This document shows, in pieces, positions 41,578-50,785 of a stretch of 64,000 nt of DNA; positions within the stretch are counted from its first letter, which is position 1; each line of letters begins with the position of its first letter. Under the pieces are notes generated by a model. The model ran no database searches, was not told the DNA's origin, and saw only the letters and a program-made list of their open reading frames with translations. The translations under genes and the position numbers were made by a program. This stretch comes from SLQH01 sp964612995 (lineage in GTDB: Bacteria; Planctomycetota; UBA11346). The stretch spans positions 1-64,000 of the forward strand of contig CAZTGE010000002.1 in NCBI GenBank assembly GCA_964612995.1, written 5' to 3'.

Positions 41578-42870
41578 ATGGTAGCACACTCCAAGAACTA
41601 CAGCGGCCTGCTGATGCCCCTGGCCGTGGTCGCGGTCAGCGCCCTGGTCATCTGGGGTTTCGGCGGCGGCGATGGCTCCGGCTTCGCCATCTCGGCCGGC
41701 GACATCGATGACATCGTCAAGCGTATCCGCGACACCACCCGCGAACGGTGGCTCGAGAAGACGCGCGACCTGATCAGCATGACGCGGCGGATCGACCAGA
41801 TCCGCGACAAACGCTTCGCCGATATCCGTGAGGGGGTGCAGGGCGAGAGCTACCTCGAGCGCTTCATCCAGCTCGCGCGTGAGAAGCACGCGCCGATCGA
41901 CGCCGGACTGTACGAGCGGATCGACGAACCCGGCGTGCCGCTGTCGGTGGTCTTCGAGGCGACCAAGGCGGCCGAGCTGCAGCTGACCAACAGCTATCGC
42001 GATATCCGCGGCGCGCTCAACGCCATCCGGCTCGAGGTGCCGGCGATCGACGCCATCGGCTGGGTCAAGGTGGTCCAGCCACGACGGATCACGCTCGCGG
42101 CCGACGGGATCGATAACGACTCCGTCCGCAGTCAGGATGCGCTCGAGACCTTCAAGCACGAGGTCAACCGCGGCGCGTCCGAGATCGACGCCATGCTGCA
42201 GCACGCTGAGAAGATCGTCGAGAAGGCCGAGGAGGCCGACGAGGGCGGCGGCGGCGGCGCCGGCGTTCCAATGATCAGTGATACCGGTTTCGGCAGTACG
42301 CGCGGCGCGACCCTGCGTCCGGACGAGCTCTTCGAATCGCGTAGCACATCCGATGGCGGCTTCGACGCCCGCCCTGGCCGGGTGGTGGCCGACGACGGCC
42401 GGCGCCAGGACTGGATGTACGTCGACAAGTGGTACGTCATGGGCCCGTTCGAGAACCGCTTCCGCTCCAACCTCGATGCCTCCTTCCTGCCCGAGACGGT
42501 GGTCGATCTCGACAACGTCACCCTGGGCAAGGACGACCGCGAGATCGGCTGGAAATACTGGGACTGCAAGGCCCAGCGGATCGAGCCGAGCTGGGCCCCG
42601 CGTGGCTGCATCTACTACGGCTGGACCGAAGTCTACATGGAGGACGCCGCCAAGTACTGGGTCGCGCTGGGCAGCGACGACTACGGCAAGGTGTGGATCA
42701 ACGGCAAGGAGGTCTGGAAGTCGGACACGGTGCCCAAGCCCTACCGCGCCGACGAGCATGTGGCCGAATTCGAGTTCAAGCAGGGCGTCAACGAAATCCT
42801 GTTCCGCTGCGAGAACAACGGTGGCACCATGGGCTGGTCGATGGTGATCTGCACCATGGCCAACCAGTAG
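41578..42870 (+). CDS. Exb-linked membrane/coiled-coil/beta-sandwich protein, copy 1
   Basis: 430 residues; AAGGGA upstream. One membrane helix near the N-terminus (SGLLMPLAVVAVSALVIWGF, about 9-28), so a short cytoplasmic start and a large periplasmic part. Residues 40-220 are helical and charged, probably coiled coil. A Gly/Glu linker (about 222-230) and an Arg/Asp segment lead to a C-terminal domain (about 278-430) with WYVMGPFENRF, KYWVALGSDDYGKVWINGKE and FEFKQGVNEILFRCENNGG: a beta-sandwich like the PA14/lectin-type modules of planctomycete surface proteins. Not TonB: no Pro-rich span or TonB C-terminal domain. It sits 20 bases after exbD 2 and is duplicated directly downstream. I infer a partner that is driven by the ExbBD motor. 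Confidence 0.8.
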   Translation: MVAHSKNYSGLLMPLAVVAVSALVIWGFGGGDGSGFAISAGDIDDIVKRIRDTTRERWLEKTRDLISMTRRIDQIRDKRFADIREGVQGESYLERFIQLAREKHAPIDAGLYERIDEPGVPLSVVFEATKAAELQLTNSYRDIRGALNAIRLEVPAIDAIGWVKVVQPRRITLAADGIDNDSVRSQDALETFKHEVNRGASEIDAMLQHAEKIVEKAEEADEGGGGGAGVPMISDTGFGSTRGATLRPDELFESRSTSDGGFDARPGRVVADDGRRQDWMYVDKWYVMGPFENRFRSNLDASFLPETVVDLDNVTLGKDDREIGWKYWDCKAQRIEPSWAPRGCIYYGWTEVYMEDAAKYWVALGSDDYGKVWINGKEVWKSDTVPKPYRADEHVAEFEFKQGVNEILFRCENNGGTMGWSMVICTMANQ

Positions 42871-42965
42871 CGCGACGTTGCTGGCCGGCGCGATCGCGCG
42901 ACACCCGGATCAGGCGCGGCCGAACGCCTTCATCACGGCCTGAATCTCCGTACGAAGGGACGTCC

Positions 42966-44261
42966 ATGGCAACCAGCTCGAACAACCACAGTGGGCTGTT
43001 GATGCCCCTGGCGGTTGTCACGGTCAGCGCCTTGGTCATCTGGGGCTTCAGCGGCGGCGACAGCTCCGGGTTCGCCATCTCGCCGGGCGACATCGACGAG
43101 GTCGTCAAACGTATCCGCGACACCAAGCGCGAACAGTGGCTCGCGCAGACCCACGATCTGATCGGCATGACGCGGCGGATCGACCAGGTCCGGGACAAGC
43201 GCTTCGCCGAGATCCGTGAGGGGGCACAGGGCGAGAGCTACCTGGAGCATTTCATCCAGCTCGCGCGCGAGAAGCATGCCCCCGTCGAGGCCGGGCTGTT
43301 CGAGCGCATCGACGATCCCGACGTGCCGCTGTCGGTGGTGTTCGAGGCGGCCAAGGCGGCAGAGCTGCATCTGACCAACAGCTACCGCGACATCCGCGGG
43401 GCGCTCACCGCCATCCGGCTCGAGGTGCCAGCGATCGATGCCATCCGCTGGATCAAGGTGGTCCGGCCACGGCGGATCACACTCGTGGCTGGCGACATCG
43501 ACAGCGACTCGATCCGTGGGCAGGATGCGCTCGAGGCCTTCAAGCACGAAGTCAACCGCGGCGCGTCCGAAATCGACGCCATGCTGCAACACGCAGAGAA
43601 GATCGTCGAGAAGGCCGAGGCGGTCGACCGGCACGGTGGCGGTGGCGACCATGTCCCGCTGATCAGCGAAGCCGGTTTCGACAGCACGCGCGGCCCGACC
43701 CTGCGCCCGGACGAGACCACCAGTGCACATCGCGGCACCGCCGACGGTGGCTTCGACGCCCGCCCCGGCCGGGTGGTGGCTGACGACGGCCGGCGCCAAG
43801 ACTGGATGTACGTCGACAAGTGGTACGTCATGGGCCCGTTCGAGAACCGCTTCCGCTCCAACCTCGATGCCTCCTTCCTGCCCGAGACGGTGGTCGATCT
43901 CGACAACGTCACCCTGGGCAAGGACGACCGCGAGATCGGCTGGAAATACTGGGACTGCAAGGCCCAGCGGATCGAGCCGAGCTGGGCCCCGCGTGGCTGC
44001 ATCTACTACGGCTGGACCGAAGTCTACATGGAGGACGCCGCCAAGTACTGGGTCGCGCTGGGCAGCGACGACTACGGCAAGGTGTGGATCAACGGCAAGG
44101 AGGTCTGGAAGTCCGATACGGTGCCCAAGCCTTACCGCGCCGACGAGTACGTGGGCGAATTCGAATTCAGACAGGGCGCCAACGAGGTCCTGTTCCGCTG
44201 TGAGAACAACGGCGGTACCATGGGGTGGTCGATGGTAATCTGCACCATGGCCAGCCAGTAA
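42966..44261 (+). CDS. Exb-linked membrane/coiled-coil/beta-sandwich protein, copy 2
   Basis: 431 residues, tandem duplicate of the gene before it; even the leader (CGGCCTGAAT, then ACGAAGGGACG) is repeated. Membrane helix, coiled-coil part and C-terminal beta-sandwich are all present. The first two thirds have diverged by many substitutions, but 43800-44113 is identical base for base to 42409-42722. After that tract small differences resume (DEHVAEFEFKQ versus DEYVGEFEFRQ). Copy 2 has a His/Gly linker (DRHGGGGDH) where copy 1 has poly-Gly. Likely forms hetero-oligomers with copy 1. Confidence 0.8.
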   Translation: MATSSNNHSGLLMPLAVVTVSALVIWGFSGGDSSGFAISPGDIDEVVKRIRDTKREQWLAQTHDLIGMTRRIDQVRDKRFAEIREGAQGESYLEHFIQLAREKHAPVEAGLFERIDDPDVPLSVVFEAAKAAELHLTNSYRDIRGALTAIRLEVPAIDAIRWIKVVRPRRITLVAGDIDSDSIRGQDALEAFKHEVNRGASEIDAMLQHAEKIVEKAEAVDRHGGGGDHVPLISEAGFDSTRGPTLRPDETTSAHRGTADGGFDARPGRVVADDGRRQDWMYVDKWYVMGPFENRFRSNLDASFLPETVVDLDNVTLGKDDREIGWKYWDCKAQRIEPSWAPRGCIYYGWTEVYMEDAAKYWVALGSDDYGKVWINGKEVWKSDTVPKPYRADEYVGEFEFRQGANEVLFRCENNGGTMGWSMVICTMASQ

Positions 44262-44359
44262 TCCGTATCGCGTCCGGTCCGCGCATGGGCACCGTTCACT
44301 CCGCCCCGTGTTGCGCGATCGTTCGCGCGTTTTCAACGACCACGGTTCCGGGAGGACCC

Positions 44360-46780
44360 ATGCTTCGTCATCATCTCGCCATCGGCATCCTCTGTATCGC
44401 CGCCAGCCTGCCCGGCGCGGACGGGCCACTCGCCCACACCGCAGCCCTGCGAGTATGGCAGGATCTGCCCTCGGAGTTCCTGATCGAACTCAACCGCACC
44501 CTCGACGACGAACAACGACTGGCGTGGTACGTCGACCCGGCGAGCGAGACCGCGGCCTACCCCGGCGCCACCCTGCCCGATGAGACCCGCAGCCTTGCAG
44601 ATCACATAGAGCGCTACTGCGAGCAGGCCGGCCTGGAGTGGAAGCACGACGGCCGGGCACTGTGGCTCTATCGCCCGATGGCAGAAGCCGAGCAGAACGC
44701 ACTCATCGAGCGGTTCCGCACCGGCGAGGAGGACGCACGCGTCGCCGCTCGCAACGCGCTGTTGGCGCATCCCACGCCGGCGGGGATCGAAGCGCTGTTG
44801 CTCGCGCTCGGCGGCGAGGATGCCACCGCGGCACGGCTCGCGCACGAGGGGATCTACTCGCTGCTCGGCGCGAGCAACGAGTGGGTCGGCAGCGACATCC
44901 GCCTCGCCTTCAAGCTGTTCTCGGATCCCAACCGGGTGCTCAACACCCTCGCCGGTTTCTCGCAGACCGATACCGACCTGCCCGCGCCCTGGGCGATGTT
45001 CGAGATCGTCGGCCGCGACCCGACGGTGCGCACCGCGATCGAGGCCGCCGTCGCCGCGCGCGATGGCGATCAGGCTGGGCGCGACCTCGGCCTGGCGGTG
45101 GTCGCCGCTGCGGCGCGGGTCGCATCGGGCGCCGATCTGCTCGCGTGGTGGCAGCAGCACCCCGGTGGCGACTGGCAGTGGCGCTACGTGCGTGGGCGAG
45201 CGCTCAACGCTGCGCGGTGGGCCGGCTATATCGATGCCGCCGAAGTCGTTGATCCGGCAGCGGTCGCCAAGGCCTTCGATAACGCGATGGGTGCGGTGCC
45301 GGCGATCGACGATCAGCTCTCCGAGCGCAAGCTCGACAAGCAGACCCGCAGAGACCTCGAAGATCGGGTCGATGCGCTCTTCAGCGCGATCAAGGCCACC
45401 GCCGCTCCGGCGGTGGCGCGCAAGCTCGCCGCGGTGGCGGCCAACGCGGAGTTGCACCAGCAGATCCGTCAGGCCGCGCTCGCGGCCCTGCACGGTGTCG
45501 ACGACACGGCGACGATGGAGCGGCTGGTCGCGCTGCGCAGCACGGTCGAGGACCGCCAGCTGGCCAAGGCGATCGATCGCACCCTCGCCGCCTCGGACAG
45601 CCCGGTGGCGATCGCTGATCTGAGCCAGCGTGCCCTGGCACAGATCCAGGCCACCAACACGGCCTGGCGTGCGAAGAGCGATGCGATCGCCGAGAAGCGC
45701 AAGACGGCGGAATCCTTGGGCGAGGCCGGGGAGCTGGCACCGCCGCAGCGCAAGCAGCTCAAGCAGCTGGGCAAGGACATCGATCATCTCAACAACGACA
45801 TGCAGAAGCTGCTCAAGGAGGCGCGCGAGACGGTGCAGGAGCTCGGCGAGCTGCGCGGCACGGCCGCGGTCACCGCGCTGGGTACGGTGCTGGTCGACGC
45901 GCAGATGCATCAGGAACTGCGCAAGAGCGCCGCCGAGGCGCTGATCGTCAAGCGCGATCCGGCGATGGTCGAGCCGCTGATCGCCGCCTTCACCGACGAT
46001 GAATGGGCCGCGGTGCGCAAGGTCGCGGCCGAGGCGCTCGGCCGCTGTCGCCAGCCGGAGGCGATCGCCGCACTGCGTTCGGGCCTGACCGGGGCCAAGA
46101 GCCCGCTGACGCGTCAGGCCGCCGCCCGTGGGCTGGCCATGTCGCGCCACCCGGAGGCCTACGCCCTGATCAAGCAGCGCCTCTCCACGGCCGGGACCTC
46201 GCGCGAACGGATCATGCTGATCCTGTCGCTGGCGGCCACGCGCGATCCGGCCGCACTGGAGACCCTGACCGGTATCCTCCAGGACGCCACCGCGGCCCTC
46301 GACGACCGCCTGGGTGCCGCGCGCGCGCTGGCGCTGATTCCGACCCAGGGCGCCCGCGACGCCCTGACCGGGATTATGGCCGGCGATCAGCCGATTGAGC
46401 TCAAACGCATGACCCTGGACAGCCTCAAGCCGATGAGCAAGGCCGACGTGCCGGTGTTCGCTCCGATCCTGCTCGAGGTCCTGGCCGCACGGCCGCAGGG
46501 CGAGCTGCTGGTCATGGCGGTCGAGAATCTGCGCCGCTGCATGTTCGGCCTGCCTGGTGGCGATCCGATCAAGGCCGAGATCGAGGCCGCGATCCTCGAC
46601 CTGATCGCCGGATCGGACAACAACAACGCGCGCAAGGCCGCGCTCAATGTGTTCAAATACAGCGACGATCCCGCGGGTGTGGTCGCGCGTCTGGAGACGG
46701 TGGCGCAGCGGGAACGCAATCCGGTGATGCGCTCCTTCCTCAACCGGGCGGTCGCCCAGCTCAAGGCGACGGGGCAGTGA
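44360..46780 (+). CDS. Exported HEAT-repeat protein
   Basis: 806 residues from ATG 44360, behind GGGAGG. Signal peptide (RHHLAIGILCIAASLPGADG). After an N-terminal domain of about 110 residues (a DUF-like alpha/beta region) the protein is a solenoid of helix pairs: AARNALLAHPTPAGIEALLLAL and many similar Ala/Leu repeats, among them AVRKVAAEALGRCRQPEAIAAL, quoted in part, which is the typical PBS-lyase/HEAT repeat. A charged coiled coil (about 440-490, KRKTAESLGEAGELAPPQRKQ in part) interrupts the array. HEAT solenoids bind other proteins. As last gene of the exbB cluster, it could be the periplasmic scaffold of that system. Its TGA touches the stop of hisS (TGATCA) with no base between. Confidence 0.85.
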   Translation: MLRHHLAIGILCIAASLPGADGPLAHTAALRVWQDLPSEFLIELNRTLDDEQRLAWYVDPASETAAYPGATLPDETRSLADHIERYCEQAGLEWKHDGRALWLYRPMAEAEQNALIERFRTGEEDARVAARNALLAHPTPAGIEALLLALGGEDATAARLAHEGIYSLLGASNEWVGSDIRLAFKLFSDPNRVLNTLAGFSQTDTDLPAPWAMFEIVGRDPTVRTAIEAAVAARDGDQAGRDLGLAVVAAAARVASGADLLAWWQQHPGGDWQWRYVRGRALNAARWAGYIDAAEVVDPAAVAKAFDNAMGAVPAIDDQLSERKLDKQTRRDLEDRVDALFSAIKATAAPAVARKLAAVAANAELHQQIRQAALAALHGVDDTATMERLVALRSTVEDRQLAKAIDRTLAASDSPVAIADLSQRALAQIQATNTAWRAKSDAIAEKRKTAESLGEAGELAPPQRKQLKQLGKDIDHLNNDMQKLLKEARETVQELGELRGTAAVTALGTVLVDAQMHQELRKSAAEALIVKRDPAMVEPLIAAFTDDEWAAVRKVAAEALGRCRQPEAIAALRSGLTGAKSPLTRQAAARGLAMSRHPEAYALIKQRLSTAGTSRERIMLILSLAATRDPAALETLTGILQDATAALDDRLGAARALALIPTQGARDALTGIMAGDQPIELKRMTLDSLKPMSKADVPVFAPILLEVLAARPQGELLVMAVENLRRCMFGLPGGDPIKAEIEAAILDLIAGSDNNNARKAALNVFKYSDDPAGVVARLETVAQRERNPVMRSFLNRAVAQLKATGQ

Positions 46781-48061
46781 TCAGACCGTGGTGAGCGCGA
46801 GTTCCTCCTCGTCGCGCTCGCCGACCCGGCGGCGTTTGCACATCCCGCGCGCGAGTTCGTCGTCGCCGATGATGTAACAGTATTCTGCGCGGTCCTGCTC
46901 GGCGGCCTTGATCACGTGCTTGAAGCGACGGCAGGAGTAGTCGACCACCACCCGCCGGCCGCGCGCGCGCAGCGTGGCGGCGATGCGGTTGGCCGCGAGG
47001 AACTGCGCTTGCTGCATCGGGAATACCACATCATCGACAGCCCGCGCGGGCGCGGGCAGCAGTCCATGCTCCGCGAGCAGGTCGAGAATCACCACGTCAC
47101 CGAAGCCGAAGCCGACCATCGGCACAGCCCGCCCGCCGAGGGTCGCCATCAGCGCATCGTAGCGTCCGCCGCCGGCGATCGCGCGCATCGAGCCGCTGGT
47201 CGCGAACAGCTCCCAGACCACGCCGGTGTAGTAGGACAGGCCGCGGACCACCGAGAGGTCGATCTCCAGCAGGTGGCCGAAGCCAGCCGCCGCGGCCAGC
47301 TCGCCGAGTTCGCGCAGCTCGTCGATTCCCGGCAGCTCGTCGCCCAACCGGGCGACGAGCGCATCGAGCCCGCGCAGCTCGAGCAGGTCGAGCACCCGCT
47401 CGGTGGTGGGCGTGGCAACGCCGGTGGCCACCAGCTGCTCGGCGGTGGCGTCGCGGCCGATCTTGTCGCGCTTGTCGATGATCACGCAAACGGCGGCGAA
47501 ATCCTCGCCGGTCACGCCTTCGCGTTCGAGCACGCCCTGGAGGATGCGGCGGTTGGATACCCGGATGCGTACAGCCGGGTCGCCGTCGAGGTCCAGCCCG
47601 GTGCGGCGGAGGAAAGCGATCTGGGCCGCCATCAGCTCGGCCTCGGCGGCGACGTGGGCCAGGCCGACCACGTCCATGTTCCATTGGAAGTGCTCGCGCT
47701 TGCGCCCCTTCTGCATCCGCTCGTAACGGAAACACTGGGGGATGGCGTACCAGCGTAGTGGCAGCGCGAGCGAGCCCGCACGCGCCATGACCATCCGCGC
47801 GAGGCTCGGGGTCATCTCCGGGCGCAATGCCACCTGACGCCCGCCCTTGTCGGTGAAATTGTACAGTTGGCCGGTGATCTCGTCACCCGCTTTGCGGGTG
47901 TAGAGCTCCTCGTGTTCGAGGACGCAGGCATCGTATTCGACGTAGCCGAACGCGGCCGCGACCTCGCGCCACTGCGCGAACAGCCAGCTGCGCACGGCCA
48001 GGTCTTCGGGATAGAAATCGCGGGTGCCCTTGACCGCTTGGGTGCTGATGCCCTCGCCCAT
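46781..48061 (-). CDS. hisS: Histidyl-tRNA synthetase
   Basis: 426 residues from ATG 48061, behind GGGAGA. Class II core: motif 1 region QAVKGTRDFYP and FGYVEYDACVLEHEELY, motif 2 FRYERMQKGRKREHFQWNMD (given in full family order), the histidine A motif RGLSYYTGVVWELF, and motif 3 GGGRYDALMATLGG with PMVGFGFG. The C-terminal anticodon-binding domain (VVFPMQQAQFLAANRIAATL on) is present. It charges tRNA-His. All catalytic motifs intact; length typical. Confidence 0.96.
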   Translation of the reverse strand: MGEGISTQAVKGTRDFYPEDLAVRSWLFAQWREVAAAFGYVEYDACVLEHEELYTRKAGDEITGQLYNFTDKGGRQVALRPEMTPSLARMVMARAGSLALPLRWYAIPQCFRYERMQKGRKREHFQWNMDVVGLAHVAAEAELMAAQIAFLRRTGLDLDGDPAVRIRVSNRRILQGVLEREGVTGEDFAAVCVIIDKRDKIGRDATAEQLVATGVATPTTERVLDLLELRGLDALVARLGDELPGIDELRELGELAAAAGFGHLLEIDLSVVRGLSYYTGVVWELFATSGSMRAIAGGGRYDALMATLGGRAVPMVGFGFGDVVILDLLAEHGLLPAPARAVDDVVFPMQQAQFLAANRIAATLRARGRRVVVDYSCRRFKHVIKAAEQDRAEYCYIIGDDELARGMCKRRRVGERDEEELALTTV

Positions 48062-48210
48062 GGCGCGTCTCCCTCTGCTGTGGCCGGCGTCTGGCGCCGG
48101 CGCAGCATCCTCATCGCGCACGCAGGCGGGCAAGCGGTTGTCGGCCGGGCGCGATGGGCTCTGGCCTATCGTGGCCTGGCCGCTAGCTTGCAGCCCGTAT
48201 CGGAGGACCT

Positions 48211-49521
48211 ATGGCTGATCTGCGGGTGTGCAAGTTCGGAGGAACCTCGGTGGCGACGGCCGAGCGTCTGCGTGCGGTGCAGGCGATCTGTGACGCTGAA
48301 CCGGCGCGGCGGGTGGTGGTGCCCTCGGCGCCGGGCAAGGCCCACTGCGATGACACCAAGGTCACCGATCTGCTCTACCTCGCGCATGAGCTGGCGAGCA
48401 AGCAGCAGCCCTTCGACACCATATGGCGCCAGATCGAAGCCCGCTTCACCGGTCTTGTCGTTGACCTCGGTCTCGATCTGGACCTGGGTCCGGTGCTCGA
48501 CGAGATCCGTGAGGCCATCGCCGGCGGAGCCAGCGCCGCCTACGCCGCCAGCCGCGGGGAGGCGGTCAACGGCCGCATCGTCGCGGCCTTGCTCGGCGCG
48601 CGCTATGTCGACGCGGCAGATGTGATCCGCTTCGGCGCTGCCGGGCGGGTCGCCCCGGCCACCTTCGGCCTGGTGCGCGAGGCCTGCGCCGGCACAGAGC
48701 GCGTCGTGATCCCCGGTTTCTACGGCAGCGATCGCCACGGGCGGGTGCGTACCTTCACCCGCGGCGGCAGCGATGTCACTGGCGCGGTGATCGCCGCCGC
48801 GATCGATGCCACGCTCTACGAGAACTGGACCGACGTGCCGGGCGTGCTGGCCACCGATCCGCGCATCGTCACCAGTGCGCGGCCGATCACCGAGATCACC
48901 TACGACGAGCTGCGCGAGCTCGCCTACATGGGCGCCAACGTGCTGCACGAGGAGGCGGTGTTCCCGGTGCGGGACAAAGGCATCCCCATCAACATCCGCA
49001 GCACCGGCGAGCCCGAGCACCCGGGCACGGTGATCGTCGCCGATCGCGACGTCGGCGATCAGGTGGTCGTCGGCATCGCTGGTCGGGCGGGTTTCACCGT
49101 ATTCCAGTTCCACAAGCCGATGATGAACAGCGAGGTCGGCTTCGGCCGCCGGGTGCTCGACGTGTTCGAGCGCTTCGGCATCAGCTACGAGCACACCCCG
49201 ACGGGGATCGACACCATGTCGGTGGTGGTCGCGGATGAGACGCTGGGCGAGGACCGCGAGGAGCAGATCCTCGAGGACCTGCGCGCGGCGGTGAAGACCG
49301 ACGATATCACCCTGTTGCCGGGCATGGCGCTGATCGCCACGGTGGGCAAGGGCATGAACCACAACGTCGGCGTCGCCGGGCGCCTGTTCAGCGCGCTGGG
49401 CAAGGCGGCGGTCAACGTGCGGATGATCGATCAGGGTTCCTCGGAGCAGAACATCATCGTCGGGGTCGACGCCGCCGATCTGCCCAAGGCGATCCAGGCG
49501 ATCTACGAGGAATTCGCCTGA
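48211..49521 (+). CDS. lysC: Aspartate kinase
   Basis: 436 residues; GGAGG seven bases ahead of the ATG. KFGGTS (8-13) and TFTRGGSDVTGAVIAAAIDA mark the amino-acid kinase fold. Residues about 290-436 hold two ACT domains, the usual place for feedback control by lysine and/or threonine (FGRRVLDVFERFGISYEHTP, and GVAGRLFSALGKAAVNVRMI with QGSSEQNIIVGV). It phosphorylates aspartate at the start of the Lys/Met/Thr pathway. No fused homoserine dehydrogenase. Divergent from hisS, sharing a 149-base intergenic region. Confidence 0.94.
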   Translation: MADLRVCKFGGTSVATAERLRAVQAICDAEPARRVVVPSAPGKAHCDDTKVTDLLYLAHELASKQQPFDTIWRQIEARFTGLVVDLGLDLDLGPVLDEIREAIAGGASAAYAASRGEAVNGRIVAALLGARYVDAADVIRFGAAGRVAPATFGLVREACAGTERVVIPGFYGSDRHGRVRTFTRGGSDVTGAVIAAAIDATLYENWTDVPGVLATDPRIVTSARPITEITYDELRELAYMGANVLHEEAVFPVRDKGIPINIRSTGEPEHPGTVIVADRDVGDQVVVGIAGRAGFTVFQFHKPMMNSEVGFGRRVLDVFERFGISYEHTPTGIDTMSVVVADETLGEDREEQILEDLRAAVKTDDITLLPGMALIATVGKGMNHNVGVAGRLFSALGKAAVNVRMIDQGSSEQNIIVGVDAADLPKAIQAIYEEFA

Positions 49522-49531
49522 CCCGTCGGTC

Positions 49532-50785
49532 TCAACCCGGTTCGAGGTACAGCTCGACCGTCCGCTCTTCGCCTTCGGGGTCGGCCAGCTCCAGGGTCAC
49601 CCGGTCGCCGATCTGCTTGTCGCGCAGTGCGCGGTAGATGTCCAGCGCGCTGCGGATGGCTCGGCCTTCGATGCTGATGACCCGGGCCCCGACCGTGACC
49701 CCGGCGCGCGCAGCCGGGCTGCCGGGTGCCACCGCCTCGACCTTCTGGCAGCGCTGGCGGGTGCCGTTCTCGTCGTGCCAGGTGCTGGCGGTGAACTGCA
49801 ACCCGTGCGCGGCCGAGCCCGGGATCGGCAGGCGACCGGCTGGTAGCGCGAACTCGTGTTGCTGGCCGTCACGTTCCACCGTCACCGTGATCGTCGCGCC
49901 CGCGTGCCAGGGCCGGTCGGCGAAGCAGCCCTCGGCCTCGGCCACCGAATGCACCCGGCGACCCGCGACCCGCAGCAGCAGGTCGCGGGCGGCGAGCTTG
50001 TCGGCGGCCGTGCCCGGCGCGGCGACACGCACCCCGGTCGGCGCGATTTCGAGTTCGAGGCCCGCTGGCGCCGCGGTGCGACTGACGTAGCGTCCTGGCG
50101 CGTCGCGCAACGCAGGCAGGAACACGGCGAGCGCGCGGCAGCTGATGGCCAACCCGATGCCCGAGTTGATCCGCATGCCGGTGCGGGTGCGTATCTGGCC
50201 GTTGATGCCGAGCAGCCGCCCCTCGATGTCGAGCAACGGTCCGCCGCTGTTGCCGGGATTGAGTGGCGCGTCGACCTGGATGCAGTCGGTGTAGGTGCCG
50301 CGGACCACCCCGGCCGCGCCGAGGATGCCCTGGCTGACGCTCGGGGTGTTGTCGACGTCGCCGAGATCGAAGGGGTTGCCGATGGCGAAGACCCGCATGC
50401 CCAGTCGCAGATCGGCCTGGCTCGCGAGTTCGACGTGGTCGAGTGGGGGCAACTGCTCGTCGGGCTCGGGTTGGATCTGCAGCAGGGTCAGGTCGCCGAC
50501 CGGGTCGGTGGCCACGAGGGTGGCGGCGTAGTTGCGCCCGTCGTGGAACCGGACCCGCCAGCCGGTCTGCCCGCCGGCGACGTGGTGGTTGGTCAGCACC
50601 TCGCCCTGGGGCGAGACGACCACGCCGCTGCCGCCGCCGACGAAGACGTAGGCCTGTTGCAGCAGATCGGCGACCCGGCGCTGGGCCGAACGCAGCGCGA
50701 GCGGGTCGTGGGTCGGTGTCGCCGCTCTCGCGACCGCCACCGGCACGAGGACGAGCATGGTGACGAGGAGCCGCTCAACGCGCAT
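49532..50785 (-). CDS. HtrA/Deg-type serine protease with two PDZ-like domains
   Basis: 417 residues from ATG 50785, with AGGTG upstream. Signal peptide (RVERLLVTMLVLVPVAVARA). Trypsin fold, about 35-220, with an intact triad: His 68 (LTNHHVAG), Asp 98 (DPVGDLTLLQ) and Ser 179 (NPGNSGGPLLD). Two PDZ-like regions follow, about 225-310 and 320-415, the second with GSPAARAGVTVGARVISIEG. It should be a periplasmic quality-control protease like DegP/DegQ. Its start lies inside the last codons of the upstream pseudoprotease gene (11-base overlap), so the two are translationally coupled. Confidence 0.93.
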   Translation of the reverse strand: MRVERLLVTMLVLVPVAVARAATPTHDPLALRSAQRRVADLLQQAYVFVGGGSGVVVSPQGEVLTNHHVAGGQTGWRVRFHDGRNYAATLVATDPVGDLTLLQIQPEPDEQLPPLDHVELASQADLRLGMRVFAIGNPFDLGDVDNTPSVSQGILGAAGVVRGTYTDCIQVDAPLNPGNSGGPLLDIEGRLLGINGQIRTRTGMRINSGIGLAISCRALAVFLPALRDAPGRYVSRTAAPAGLELEIAPTGVRVAAPGTAADKLAARDLLLRVAGRRVHSVAEAEGCFADRPWHAGATITVTVERDGQQHEFALPAGRLPIPGSAAHGLQFTASTWHDENGTRQRCQKVEAVAPGSPAARAGVTVGARVISIEGRAIRSALDIYRALRDKQIGDRVTLELADPEGEERTVELYLEPG

